Shown: positions 35,901-49,600 of the stretch, piece by piece
Position numbering within the stretch: position 1 is the stretch's first letter
Layout: every line of letters starts with the position of its first letter
Assembly: GCF_025370935.1 (NCBI RefSeq)
Contig: NC_133476.1
Span: 11,725,411 to 11,789,410, forward strand
Direction of reading: 5' to 3'
Length of the DNA stretch: 64,000 bases
From: Choristoneura fumiferana
Taxonomy: Eukaryota > Arthropoda > Insecta > Lepidoptera > Tortricidae
Notes under the pieces: generated by a model
The model's database searches: none
What the model was told of the DNA's origin: nothing
The model's input: the letters and a program-made list of their open reading frames with translations, nothing else
Translations under genes and position numbers: made by a program

Positions 35901-38900
35901 GAGCCGTTCTACTCGGAAGTCTACCTTTATAAATGCGAAACTCTGTCTGCTACCTCTTGACTTGACGCTCAAATCGCTAAACCATCCCGTATCCGTCGCG
36001 TAGTTTGAGACCTCGGAAAAGACATAAAATAGTTTTTTCTCAAACATGCTGTGTAATGTTTATGTTGTGTTCCATAAAACAGGCTTCAAAATATACCGTT
36101 GAAGGCCTAGGCCTGTAAGACAACAGTCTTTTGTTTCAATGCAAAACGTCAAATATCTACGATAAAGGCCATTATACACGAATTTAAATTAATAATCTGA
36201 ATTTCTATGGTTCATTTATTGGTTACTGAATAAATTCACAGGACTATGAATATTCTAGGTATATGTAAATATATAAATATTACCGACGCGTTTTACGTCA
36301 AATTACAATTTAATTTACATAATAAAGTATTAATGTAGCTGATTAAATGTGCTGCAGTTCGTGTATAATGGCCCTAAAAGACGAACAGCAAACAGAATAA
36401 AAAAAGTTTTGGCGGGAAAATTTAAAAGTGTCATTGTCTTTTTTTTGATTGAATGGACTCGGGCTTTAGCCATTTCGCAAGTAAGTTCCATTATCATTTC
36501 AAAAGTTTCGTTCAGAAACGTGATTTTTTATTGTTGCAGTCCGTTATATCTACATGTTTTATAGCAATTTGATTTTATTGGGATTATTTTACCCTTTTAA
36601 AAAATCATGTGAGAATGAAATAAGTAAACACTTATATAGATGGTAGTTATAATTTGAGTCCGGTACAATTTTAGTTGTCTTACGACTAAAACATTGATTT
36701 CTAGGAGTTTTTATTTCTTTTAGTGCATGTTTGAGAAAAGCACTATACAAGCCTCGGCGTGAAAGAACATGCCAGCCTCGTATACCTATCCGGCCTTGCT
36801 TCGATCGGCCGTCTATACATACTCGGCCTGCAAGCCTTTCTTTCCCGGTCTCTACAGTAATGTACTATTATCCCGGAACGTTACAGTATTTGGTGGGATA
36901 GCGATAAACGAATTTTTGGCAGATGAAGTCGCGGGCAAAAGCTAGTATTAAATGAATGCTTATCTCATCCATGTAAGGGTTGACTGGTAGCGATCCCTTA
37001 AAGGGATAAGTTTATCTTAGAACATACATCACAATTTTTAACCGACTTCAAAAAAGGAGGAGGTTATCAATTCGGTTGTATTTTTTTTATGTTTGTTACC
37101 TCAGAACTCTGTCATTTATGAACCGATTTGAATTTTTTTTTGCGTTTGTTTAGGAATGTCTTCAATTAGGTCCCATAAGCACTAAATCAGGATATGATGA
37201 TTGGATCTGAAGGAAATCGAGGGAACTCTTCAAATGTTGTAGGGACACCTATAGTAAATTGGATATATTTAGTAGTAACTCGTGCATTTGCTCTTGAAAA
37301 TCATCATTTGGTGAATTGGAACTGATGATGAAAACCACAGTTGAACATCGGAGTTACTACTCAATAACAATTATTTCACGGGTTGAATTTTAATTACTTT
37401 GACGCAGTTGCTAAGCAATTTATGCTTCTCGTAATGAATATGGTAAAACGGATGGTGAAGCACCAGGACTCCTCAATAATGAACGTCTCTGGGTCGAAAA
37501 AAGCAACCTTTCGTAAAAGGTGACGAACAGTTGATATTAAACTATTGTATCTCAGATTATTTAAATGAAAAGCGTGAAAAAAAAATACTTATAACAAAAA
37601 ATTGAACCTGTTTGTCTGAAGTCGGTCGGTGCCTCAGCACGAGCCAGCAGAGTGATTGAAGCCCAATATAAAGTGCGTAGGTGAGGTAGATGACTATAGG
37701 TCCATTAGGTCCTCTCCTGCTGGCTCGTGCTGAGGCACCGACCGACTTCAGACTGGTAGAAAATTATTTTCATGGTTTTTTGTAATCGGTTCAATTTTTT
37801 GTTATATTTTTTTAAATGATATTTGTGTTTGTCTTTTTATTTTTGATCACTCTTTGCTGGCGGCTTTGTGTGCCACCAAGAATTCGTTTATCGCTATCCC
37901 GCGGGGACTATAGGTACAAACTTTATATGTCCATCTCAGGGTTATGAAACTATCTGCGCACCAAATTTCATGTTAATTAGTTTAGCGATTTAAGCGTGAA
38001 AAGGTAACAGACGGAAAAATAGACAGCACAGTTAAACGGTGTTGTTTAGTTAGTTTAATACTTACTAGCCGGTACCACGACTCCGTCCGCGTACAATTCG
38101 GTTATCGGTATTCCGCGGAAACTATGCAATTTTCCAGATTTTTTATGCAATTATCCTATGTCCTTCTCCGGGACTCAAACTATCTGTATACCGAATTTCA
38201 TTTAAATCGGTGTAGCGGTTTTGACGTGACGAAGTAACAAACACACAGAATTACAAACTTTCGCATTTTTATATTAGTTGGATATAATCATAGTTGCAAA
38301 TATTTAGATTACGTATGTTTATATTTTTTCCAATCATACAGGTTCTCAGGAGCGCAGTGTGGTAGATTGTCGTACAACTGGCTGTGGAATCAATGGTGAA
38401 TGTTTGAGAGAAGGAGCGGAATTTGTATGCCATTGTATTCCTGGCACAGAAGGACAAGCTGATATCGAATGTCATACTAGTGAGTACTTAATTCTGTAAA
38501 AACATACTAGGACCACATGTAAAAAATCCACTAGAAAGAACTTGGACAGACGTTAAGTTCCCAGGTTCTTGTCCAGTTAGAACTTAGTTTCAATACCTAC
38601 CTATCTCACTTATTAAGTACAAAGTTTTTTTTCATGACGTAGGTGTTTTGTTAATTTAGGGTATCACCCTACACTGCCATGTAAATACAAATGGTTTTTT
38701 GGGGCAATGTTTATAATGCAACGAGTTTCGGTATCAAAGGATGTGGCCGATATTGATTTACTCTTAATTATTGCACTTATTGTACTACTTGATCTACATC
38801 TCTCAACTGTTATCCACATCTTTAGATACTTGAAATATCCAGGAAAATTCTTCTTAATATGTTAAGGTTAAGATTAAGTAAAACGCCTCTACACCTGTTT

Positions 38901-40573
38901 GGTTGGACTTGATGGACCATTATCTGTACTTATTGTAACATGTTGACTTAGTGGAAGCATTCTCACCGTTCGTGCTTGAATTATCAAACAGTCGGTAACA
39001 TTTTGTTCGGCTTCATGTACATATCGCTTGTATTATAATATACCGTTATTTTACATATTTCTGGTCATAAACTCTCAGTTTCGAAAAGCATGCACTGTCT
39101 CGTGAGAAAGTTTCCTCTTCGCGGCTGAAGGTACCGCTCTTTCGACTTTGCTTCCTTCTTTCACATCTTCCTAGGTATCGAATGCACGAGTGACAGGGAG
39201 TGTCCACTGGATAAGGCGTGCCTCAGCCTGCACTGTGTGGATCCGTGCACGGTGCGAGGCGCGTGCGGCGAGGACGCGCTGTGCGAGTCGTTGGCGCATC
39301 GGCCGCACTGCTCTTGTCCGCAGTGCTACGTGGGACAGCCGCGCCTAGCTTGCCGGCCAGATCCCTCGTGTACACCATCAGCAGACCCAAATGCTACACT
39401 CAGCTGCTCGGCTATTAAACCTTGCCCAACTAGGTTGACTTGCGATCTCGACGCTGGCCAATGTCGCAACCCCTGTCTCAGTTATCAGAACTGTCGTCGA
39501 AACCAGAAATGTGAAGTTCGAAATCACGAGCCGGTATGCGTTTGTCGCAATGGATTTGCACTAAACGAGAAAGGAGAATTGACTTGTGCACCTGAAGATG
39601 CGGAATGTACTCGGGATGACCAATGCCCATCTAATGCAGCCTGCCGTAATTCCAAGTGTGTGAATCCATGCTTGGCATCAAAGGAGCCTATTTGTCCCGA
39701 AGGAAAACAGTGTGAAGTTGTAGAGCACAACGTTCTCTGCGTGTGCCTGAAAGATTGCCACACTGCGGTGTCAATATGCCTGCGAGACAATGGCTGTCCA
39801 CGTAACTTGGCGTGCAGAGATTTTGAATGTAAAGACCCTTGTATAGGGGCTTGCGGTGGTGCTCCATGCTCAGTAGAAGATCACCACCCAGTTTGCAAGT
39901 TTTGTCCTAAAGGATTCACACACGATGAAAAACATGGCTGTATTAAAGGTAATTTATAAGAAACATAGCAATACTAAATACTATTTAGCAAATATTAGTA
40001 CATTAGCATCTTGTACGAATCTTAATAATCTTTTTTGTCTTCATATTGCAGGAAATGTTGATAGTTTCTACTCTATGACTTCATGCGTACACATTGTCTT
40101 TATCTTCTCTTTTTTTCTAGCATGTTCTTGTTGTATTTTTTTTCCACAGTTTGAACTTCTAGTATCAGGTAGTTTTTCAAGCACAATAAACATATTTGTT
40201 TAAAAATATATAAACACATACATTTATCATATTAATCATAACTTCCACTTGAACATTTGGTGCTGGTTGCGCAAGTTGACTCTTACCTACCTTTAACGCT
40301 TTAAATGCTTTGGTATTAATGAATGCAATAAAGCTGCCACGAGACAGAGTGTGCACTGTTTACACTTGACTGCTTACTTATGGTGCTGTTTTGAAATTCC
40401 TGGTATTAGTAAAATGTTAACATTTTTCAAATTGAACCGATTTGCTCGGTTGTTTCAGTTATAATTTGTACATATAACATTGTCGATAAAATATTTCACT
40501 AAAACCGGGGTATGATTGTGCTGTACTACGAGTACTTACTACTGTAAAATATTGATGATTCCGTTTATAGATA

Positions 40574-40611
<38 letters not shown>

Positions 40612-43600
40612 AGTAGAAGTCTGCATAAAATAATTACAGTTTTTTTATCTGTATGTTATATTACCTACTAAAGTAAATAAATACTATTGATTTTTTTATG
40701 TTAAAACAAAATACTAAAATCTTATTAGGGCCCTGATAATAAAGTAAAGTCAAAGAACATTGTGGAGTTCTATTTATTAAAGTAAATGTTTTGTACCCTG
40801 TCGCTTTTTAGTCGTAATAAATTTGATAAATGAACATTTGTTCGGTACACGCAGCTTTAGAATGCACTTCGGACGAGCAATGCGCGCCAACACTGGCGTG
40901 CGCGGGCGGCCGCTGCGCAGACCCTTGCGCGCGCGGCGGCCCTTGCGGCAACGGGCAACATTGCGCCGTCCTAAATCATCAACCTGTTTGCTCGAAAGGT
41001 ACGACCAAACTTTTGCCTTTCTTCCAAAAAATACTATTTACGTACCTATTGTATGTTAAGAGTTTACCCGCGGCTTGGCACGCGTATACTATTCGATCTG
41101 GTAGATACAACTTACAATAAAATTGAAATTCGGTGATTTTACAAAATTCCCCTGATAAGTCCCAAAACTTATATCGTGGTAAGTATTCATTGAGGTTGTG
41201 TTAAGAAAAACTGTCCAAAATTTCAAGACTAAACCCAGCGGTTGAAATTTTAAGAGTTAATCCCTATCCAGTAGCCTACTATGTGTTATTCCAGAGGTCC
41301 AGCTACCTACATATCAAATTTCATCATGACTCTAAGCCCAGACTCTATCCATCCAATTCCGTCTAGCCGTTTCAGCGTGAAGAAGTAATTTCGCATTATC
41401 TTATATTATTTATATACATGATATACCTATATAGTGATATATTCCGGGAAATTCCTTGGAATTCGGGGAAAAATAGACGTTTTGTTCAAAATTAAAATAT
41501 TACTTTTTAAAAATGTAGGTACGTTTAATAGGACTGAGTACCTCGTTGAGTTTCTTGCCGGATTGTTCTCAACAGAGGTTTTTCCGAACCGGTGGTAGAT
41601 TTTTTTTGACACTCATAAGTGCTTGTTATAGCCTAAATTAAATAATTTTGACTTTGACTGGACTGGATAATAGCAATCTGTACAAAATTCAAATAGCAAA
41701 AAAAATGTTCCGCGGTTTTTTTTTTGTTGTATAGTGACGCTTTAAGTGCTTGCATATTTAGCCAACAAATTAAAATTTGAAAACAATTTTGAACTAATTA
41801 TTGGAGTACATAAGTAGATGTGGGTTCAAATCCCGGCTCGCACCTCCGAGTTTTTCGGAATTCATGGGCAAAATTACATTTGAAATTTACCACGAGCTTT
41901 ACGGTGAAGGAAAACATCGTGGAGAACTATGTGGAGTTCAATAGTCATTATGTAATTTTAAGTCCTCTTTTTTCACATCGTCGTATTAAATTACTATTTA
42001 TTTTTTACTAGGTCCTGTTACAAACTGTGCACACTGTCGCCCTGGAGTACCTTGCGATCCATTTTCAGGAGCCTGCATGGAAAGTGAGTATATACTTACA
42101 GTGAATGTAATATATTTTAACAACAAAAATTCGATTAATTTGAATAATATAACATAAATGTATTACATAAATTGGTTGCATCAGGATTATGTGATTTAGT
42201 ATTAATAAAACGATAAACTATTAAACTTTATCAAAACATTACCACTTTTTTCATCCATATTATGTACATGCCATTAGAAACAATTGACGTACCGTGGACA
42301 CCTACTACATGTCTACGGCTATTCTTATCAGCTATGTGAATAGCAAAACTAACTCCAGATGAACTGGTTATTGCTATAACTTCAAAGTACCTACATTTGT
42401 CCGATAAAACGCCACAAAGTACTGGCCACACTATCTCGGCAGACCCAGCGAGGCTCTCCAAACTTTGGGGTAGTTTGTTTTATAGGATCTGTCAAATGGT
42501 TGTTTTTATTGTTCTTAAATACCTATTACCTATGTCATTCTTGATCTATCTACCTACATAGTAACGTGTGTCTGCTTAAAAGATTTGTTACATTTTTCCT
42601 TATTTATGCAAGTTTGTTATATTTTTAACATCAAACTAAATATTTGTAATAACATATAATTACCTATTATTTATTTTAAATAAGCCACAAGTCTCTTAAG
42701 ACCGAGCACACGTAACTAATATACTGTTTCTTTTCTTACTACGTAGTTGTTTGGGTTTGGTATCGTTTTGCATGACTTCATTGCTAATCTTGTCTCGTCT
42801 CTTGTCTTGTTATACCAATAGTTATATTTTTCCGTTTCTATTTATCAATCATTATTACGCATTATTAAAACTAAGTTATCAATTAAAAAATTAATGATCG
42901 AAAACACATATATTTTAAATTTAACTATTTTAGTAATTCACAAGACGCAGCCAAACATAGAGTTAACTAGCTTTTTCCCGCGACTTCGTCTGGCAAGAAT
43001 GTGTTTATCGCTGTCCCGCGGGGAATATGTGATTTTCCGGGATAAAAACTATCTTGTCTTTCTCGGAGTCTCAATCTATATACATTACTTTAAAGCGTTT
43101 AGGCTGCCTTGGGCACACCTAAACTATGTATTACTGCAAACTTGGCACATTAAAATCCCAGTTGTTCATCGAATGTCACCTTTGCTTATGTCTTCGCACT
43201 GTTCTAATAATATAATATATTGACATAGACATATGTTGTGTAGGTATGTGACCACGCCCCTTACATTAATTCATAAGCTTTTAGTCTAACTGCGAATGCA
43301 GTAGATATTGAAAACTTTTTGTTGTAGTTAGCTCGTAAATAGCCATGATTATAATAGTGTACATAATCACAAAATATTATTTCGATCTTCAATTTATCAA
43401 TGAGATGATGAAGAACAACGTGAATTGTTAAGTTCTGACTTGTGAATTACTTTGATAGATTACAGTAGTATTTCTACTCTCCAGGCTTTGAAATCATTCA
43501 AGTTCTTGTATAATTGTGGTATTTTAGGTGTGTTTCCACTACATAGTTCAGTTGACAGTACTATAATAGGATTCTATAATAGTACTGGCAATGGAACTAG

Positions 43601-46600
43601 TGGGAGCACAACGTATTTTATAGAATTTCAGGGTTTTTTTTTACTATATTTGAGTGCTTACAAAGCTTGGAACTAAAAAAATAATACTGTATGTTATTAA
43701 CAATTTTGTTATTCCGTTCCGATTAACAGATGTTCCACCTAAAAATATCTCACTAACCGAAACAAACTTCGATATCACGACTGCGAACCTGGGAACGGAA
43801 ACCGAATTTGACGTAACTGACAGTACTGTGGCAGCTTACTATAATGACAGTTTTATTACAAAAACGACTGTACCAAGTCAATCGGAAACAAATACAATAA
43901 ATGATTCTACTAGTCCTACTATACAATATCGCGATGCTAGTAAAGGAATTGAATCATTGACTGAAATTCCTATAGTTACTGAATTTACTCAAAATGCCCA
44001 CACAATAACTAATGATACAATAGAATCACGAACTGATGGCGATAAAACAACACTAGTGACTGTTACAGGCTCAACTGATTTTATAAACGGTACCATTTAT
44101 ACTGAGTCAGCTTCTGATACTTCTAATTATCCTTCAATAACAGAATCTGTCTTTGTAGAGAATACAATTAATCAATTTCCAACACAGCAAATAGATGACA
44201 GCGTTACAGAAATGACTGCTGCTTTCACAGAAACTATTAATAATTATCCCTCAACATTAGATTTTGATGAACTAGTAGAAAGCAGTAGTACTATTCATTT
44301 GGAGAGCACTATAAAGCCTTTAATAAAAAATAACGAAGTAAAAAAAATTACACCGCTTCCGAATGACAGTAAAAATACAAAAACGCCCGAAAATCAAAGA
44401 AAAATGGGTAACAATTATACTGAAACCTTAACTCATAATTATAACTATACCACTAAATATCTGGAGCGGCCAGTACATCCTAATACGTTTACAAATACAA
44501 CTCAATCTTCCAAAAAAACAGGAACACCTGAATCTAAAAACGATATTCCTGGTGGTACAGATATCAAACCTACAGATAATGTATACGATGAGACTACTAA
44601 AAATAATTATTTTACTGAAACAACTACAACTGTAAATGATATTTCAATGAGCTCCACTAAAAACTCCACTTTGCCTATAGAAGCCCAAACAACTGAACTT
44701 TACAACTTCACAACTGAACATACAAGCACTATTCCAAAGAATCTAAATGTCACAAGTCAGAAATGGACTACTGAAAGCTCAGAAAGCTATATGAGCACAT
44801 ATACGACTGTTTCTGAAACTTTTACCGATTCAACGTTAGAAGTCACCAGATCAGAATTGCAAACTATTGTTTCTGAAACTACAGTCACAGACAGTTCTGT
44901 TCAAAAGAAAAATCTTAGTTCTGTTCAATACAAAACTACACCTACTGCTGTTGATGATGTGAGTAATCAAGGTGCTTTTATAGAAATCTCGACTAAGGAT
45001 TATATTAGCTCTGCTAATAATTTAGATACAACCACCACCACGCATATAGATTCAGTTTCTGGTCTAAAAGTAACAACAGTGTCAGAATCAACTTTTGAAG
45101 TGCCAAATACTACAGATAGTAGTCCAAATGATAATTTGTCTTCTACTGTTATTACCACACAGCATGATAAAATTACAAGTTTTACAGAGTCCGATTTTAA
45201 AGATACTTCATCAAACATAGATGATTACAATTCTGACAATTCTAAAACAACCTATTTAAAATTAACAACAAAACCAACAGAATATTTAGTCACCGGATCA
45301 GATAAAATTGATAATAGTGATATTGCAAGGATAACAGAAGCGCCAACCAGTTCAAATTTGACATCTGTTACTATAACAGAACAAACTGAATCGTTATTTT
45401 CAGAATTTCCGGCAGAAGTTGGTACTCTTAATACTGAAACCAGTTTAGATGTTCAGTCAAAAACAACAACAGAGGAATATAATTCTGGTTCGTTTCCTGG
45501 AAATCCTACTACTGAAAATACTGAGACAATTGATATGATTACGCTGAGCTATAGTACAGAAATGCGTCAACCTGACTCCTCAAGAGATTTTGATATAGTA
45601 TCATCAGAAATTACCTCAAACACAGAAAAAATATACAGCTCTCATACAACTTTAGCAGATAATGAATCTATTCACAAAGAACATGATAAGTCTAAAACAG
45701 AATTATTAGATTCAATAACTATTAAAAACACAATAACAACAACAGACAATGAAATGTTCAATCCTTTTGCATTCTCGGGACATAATGAACCAAAACCAAC
45801 CGTGACTTCAGAAATGGTTGACGAAAAAAACAAAATTAGCACACCTGAATTATTTGACAAGTCTCTATCAACCTCCGAGGAAATCTTGTCAACAGAATCG
45901 ACAATTGTCACATCAGCAACATTTGATGCATCAAGCACAATATTGACGTCTGAATTTAACCGCGATATAATCGACAAAAAAACTACCGTTACTGAATTAA
46001 TGAGCACAGATTTCAATACAACAAGTAACAGTCAGACAACAACTGCTGTTAGTATTGAATTATTTGCTAAAACTGACTTCACCACGGATGAATCACATGA
46101 CCACACCACACCGAACGTCATAAATACAGACCTAGCTACCGCAACATCGGTAATATTTTATGACATAAGCACAAAAGCGACATTAGAACCAAATTCTGAT
46201 ATAATAAATACACAAACTACCAATATTAACTCAGTTAGTATAGAAGAAAATCCAACAGATTATAGTGAATTAGAAACTGAAATAGCCACAAAAAGACACA
46301 CGACAACTGAAAAATATACTAAGATTACGCTGGAACAAATGCCAACAGACTCAACTACTGAAACATCGCCAATCTTTGATCAAATAAGTACAAAACCGGC
46401 ATTTGAATTTAATCCCGGTTTAATAAATACACAAACTACTAACATTATCTCAGTTAGTGTGGAATCGAATCCGAGAGATTATATTGAAGTGACAACAGAA
46501 AAAGGCACAGAAAAATTGTCAACTACTGAAAAATATAACAAAATTGCCTTAGAAAATATATCAACAGACTCAGATGCCGTCACATCGGCAATCTTTGATG

Positions 46601-49600
46601 AAATAAGTACAAAATCGACATTTGAAACAAAATCTGATGTAATAAATACACCCAGTAACATTCCTAACTTTACTTTGGAGTCAAATCCAACATCTACAAC
46701 TACAGAAGGACTAACAACTACTGAAAATTATAGCACGTTTGCGTTAGAAAATACATCAACAGACTCAACTGCTGTAACATCAGAAATCTATAATAAAATA
46801 AGCACAAAACCGGCATCTGAATCGAATCCTGGTGTAATATATACACAAACTACTATCATTCACTCAGCTACTACGGAATTAAATCCAAGTGAATATAGTA
46901 AGTTAACAACAGAAAAAGCTTCAGAAAGACTCACCACTGACGAATATACCACGTTTGCTTTGGAAACTAAATCAACAGCCTCAACTGGTATAACGTCACA
47001 ACATTTTGGAAGTAATGGCACAATACCACCACACACTACCAATACGATTTTTGTAAACACGAAATCAAAATCAACAGGATACAGTGAAATAACAACAGAT
47101 ATATCCCATATTAATAACAATCACACAACATCTGAATCGCTTGACAGAGCTCTTTTGACAGAGTCTGAATTCTTGTTAACAGAATCAACTACCGTAACAT
47201 CGGCCACTTTTCCTGAAGTTAACAAAATGCCGACATTTGAAATAAATTTTAATCGATCAGATAAATCTACCACAAATATTAATTTAATAAGTAAAGAAAC
47301 AAATTCAATAGATTACAGTGATAAAACAGCCGAAATTCCTCCTACAACTAACAAATACACTACATTTCAATCACAGTCTGATTCAGACTTAACTTTGTCA
47401 AATTTGGATATCACCAGCATATTACCTAAGTCAGAAAACAATTCCGATATGCCAGTAGGGCCCTCGGAATACAGTGATACAACAAGGGATACAACTATAG
47501 AAATATCTACTAAAACTAACAAATATTCTACAATGGAATCGCATGATCAGTCAATATCAATTGAATCAACAACAAGTATAATATCGTCATCCCAAAACAA
47601 TTTCGATCAAATAAATACACAAACAACTAGTTATAATTTAGTAACCGCCGAATATGAGTCCACTCAAAATAGCGAATCAACCAGCAGCATTTATCAGGTT
47701 ATATCACCAGGGTTGGAAAAAGTTACAACAGAATCAAATATTGGTAAAACATACACATCGGCATCTGAAAATAATCTTGCTACAGGAAACGTAGAAACTA
47801 CAAAATATGTTACTATGGAATCGAGTTCAACAGAATCAATGAAGACAACCACTAATGCAGTTGAAGATAGCAGCTATATTGAAGATAGCACGACAATACC
47901 GACATTGGAAATTCATCCCGATTTAGACAATACATACACTACGTATGCTAACTTAGGTATAGCAGAAACTAGTTTAACTGACAGGATGTCTAATACAGTA
48001 CCAGATACAAGCAAACACGCACCAGGTGAAACTGGTTCTGTAACCGAAAGCGGGTATTTAATGACTGACGAAGAATTAAATTTGGCTACATCACGAGTAA
48101 CTACTACTTTTTCAGATGGTGGTTCTTTAGATTCTGACACTAAATCCGTTACTACTATACAACCAGTAACCGAACATTACTCCGAGCATCAACATTTAAC
48201 AACGAATGCATATACCACAAAATTAATTTCTACGAACTCAATGGAAGGAAAAATAGGACATGATAATATTACAAAACAAACGGATATTGCTGATTTTACA
48301 GAACAGACTGAGTTTAGTTACAATATTGTCAATAAGAATGATTCAATCACTACAGAAACTTATTCGACCGAATCAGATAAAAATCAATCCTTAACAACAA
48401 ATATCTTTCCAGACACTACCATTTCTGATCTACGGACTACATCCATTGTGTCTAATACATTTGAAGTCACTTCAAAGCAAACCAATACAGAAAGTGCTAC
48501 ATTTATTGATATTAATACAACTACTAAAAACTCTTCCAAAATGTACACGAGTATCAATGATAATGCACTTGTTACAAATTCTTATATTAAAGGACCATCT
48601 GATATAGGAGTTTCAAGTACTATACCAGATTATGTTTCTCAAGACGATTATACCATACCTCTAGATAACAGCACAGAAAGTGTTTTTAATTTAGTAGAAA
48701 CATCTACAGCTTTCAGTAAATTTTTTGATAGAGCCGCAGGAACAGAACCAATGACTAATTCCATAACGGATTCCCCTCATTCAACTACACCCAACGTTAA
48801 TTTATCATCACGTAGAAAAGATGTAGATATACCAGCTTGGACTGATTCAACCCCTCTTACTGACTTCACCATAACGGAAACGACCATTTCCAACATTGAC
48901 ACTAACATTAACTGCAAAATGGACTCAAACTGCTTGACGGACAAAGCCTGCCTAAACGGAGTGTGCAAGAATCCATGTTTGATGCAGAATCAATGTGCAA
49001 AGAACACTTCATGTATCGTTGTCGACCATGTGCCTCTGTGTATGTGCGATCCAACAGCTGGGAACTTCTGTGGAAGAGGTATGCTCCTAAGATAATTTAC
49101 ATACAAGTAAATCAAGGTTTATTATAATGCTATTTTGCGAATAGCATACAGAACTTAGTTGGTTTTGTTTTATCGGACAAATGAGTACAGTACTTTTTAT
49201 TCTTACATGTGTAATAATTTGTAAATAAAGCACTAGCTATTAATTTCTTTTTAAATGTAATATATTTTAACTACTAATTTACCATGTAACATACTAGAAT
49301 CACCTGGGACACCTAAGGCACCAGAACCCTGTCATTCTGATCGAGACTGTATAGAAACTGAAGCCTGCTTTATGGGTTTGTGTCAAAATCCTTGTGAGTT
49401 TGACAATGTATGTGGTATTGGAGCCAATTGCCACCCCATAAAGCAAAGACCAATGTGTTCATGTCCTGCTGGGCAGGATGGAGATCCTGCAGTTAAATGT
49501 TCACCTAAACTATGTAAGCTCTAACTCAAACTAATGAACATTATTTTACATTTTCTATAATAGTTTATGACTTTCTCATCCAACACTAAAATATTCAATT

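Noticed and set aside
40049..40203. Possible exon after an ATTGCAG acceptor
   Set aside because: The frame is hydrophobic with no EGF/DPY pattern and no needed phase; exon 23 joins exon 24 directly.
43528..43640. Possible extra coding exon before the Ser/Thr exon (acceptor ATTTTAG, open frame)
   Set aside because: No credible phase-1 donor follows, and exons 25 and 26 already join in frame.
45000..48968. Minus-strand ORFs inside the Ser/Thr exon
   Set aside because: They are the antisense of Thr/Ser-rich codons, which rarely yield stops; no independent features.
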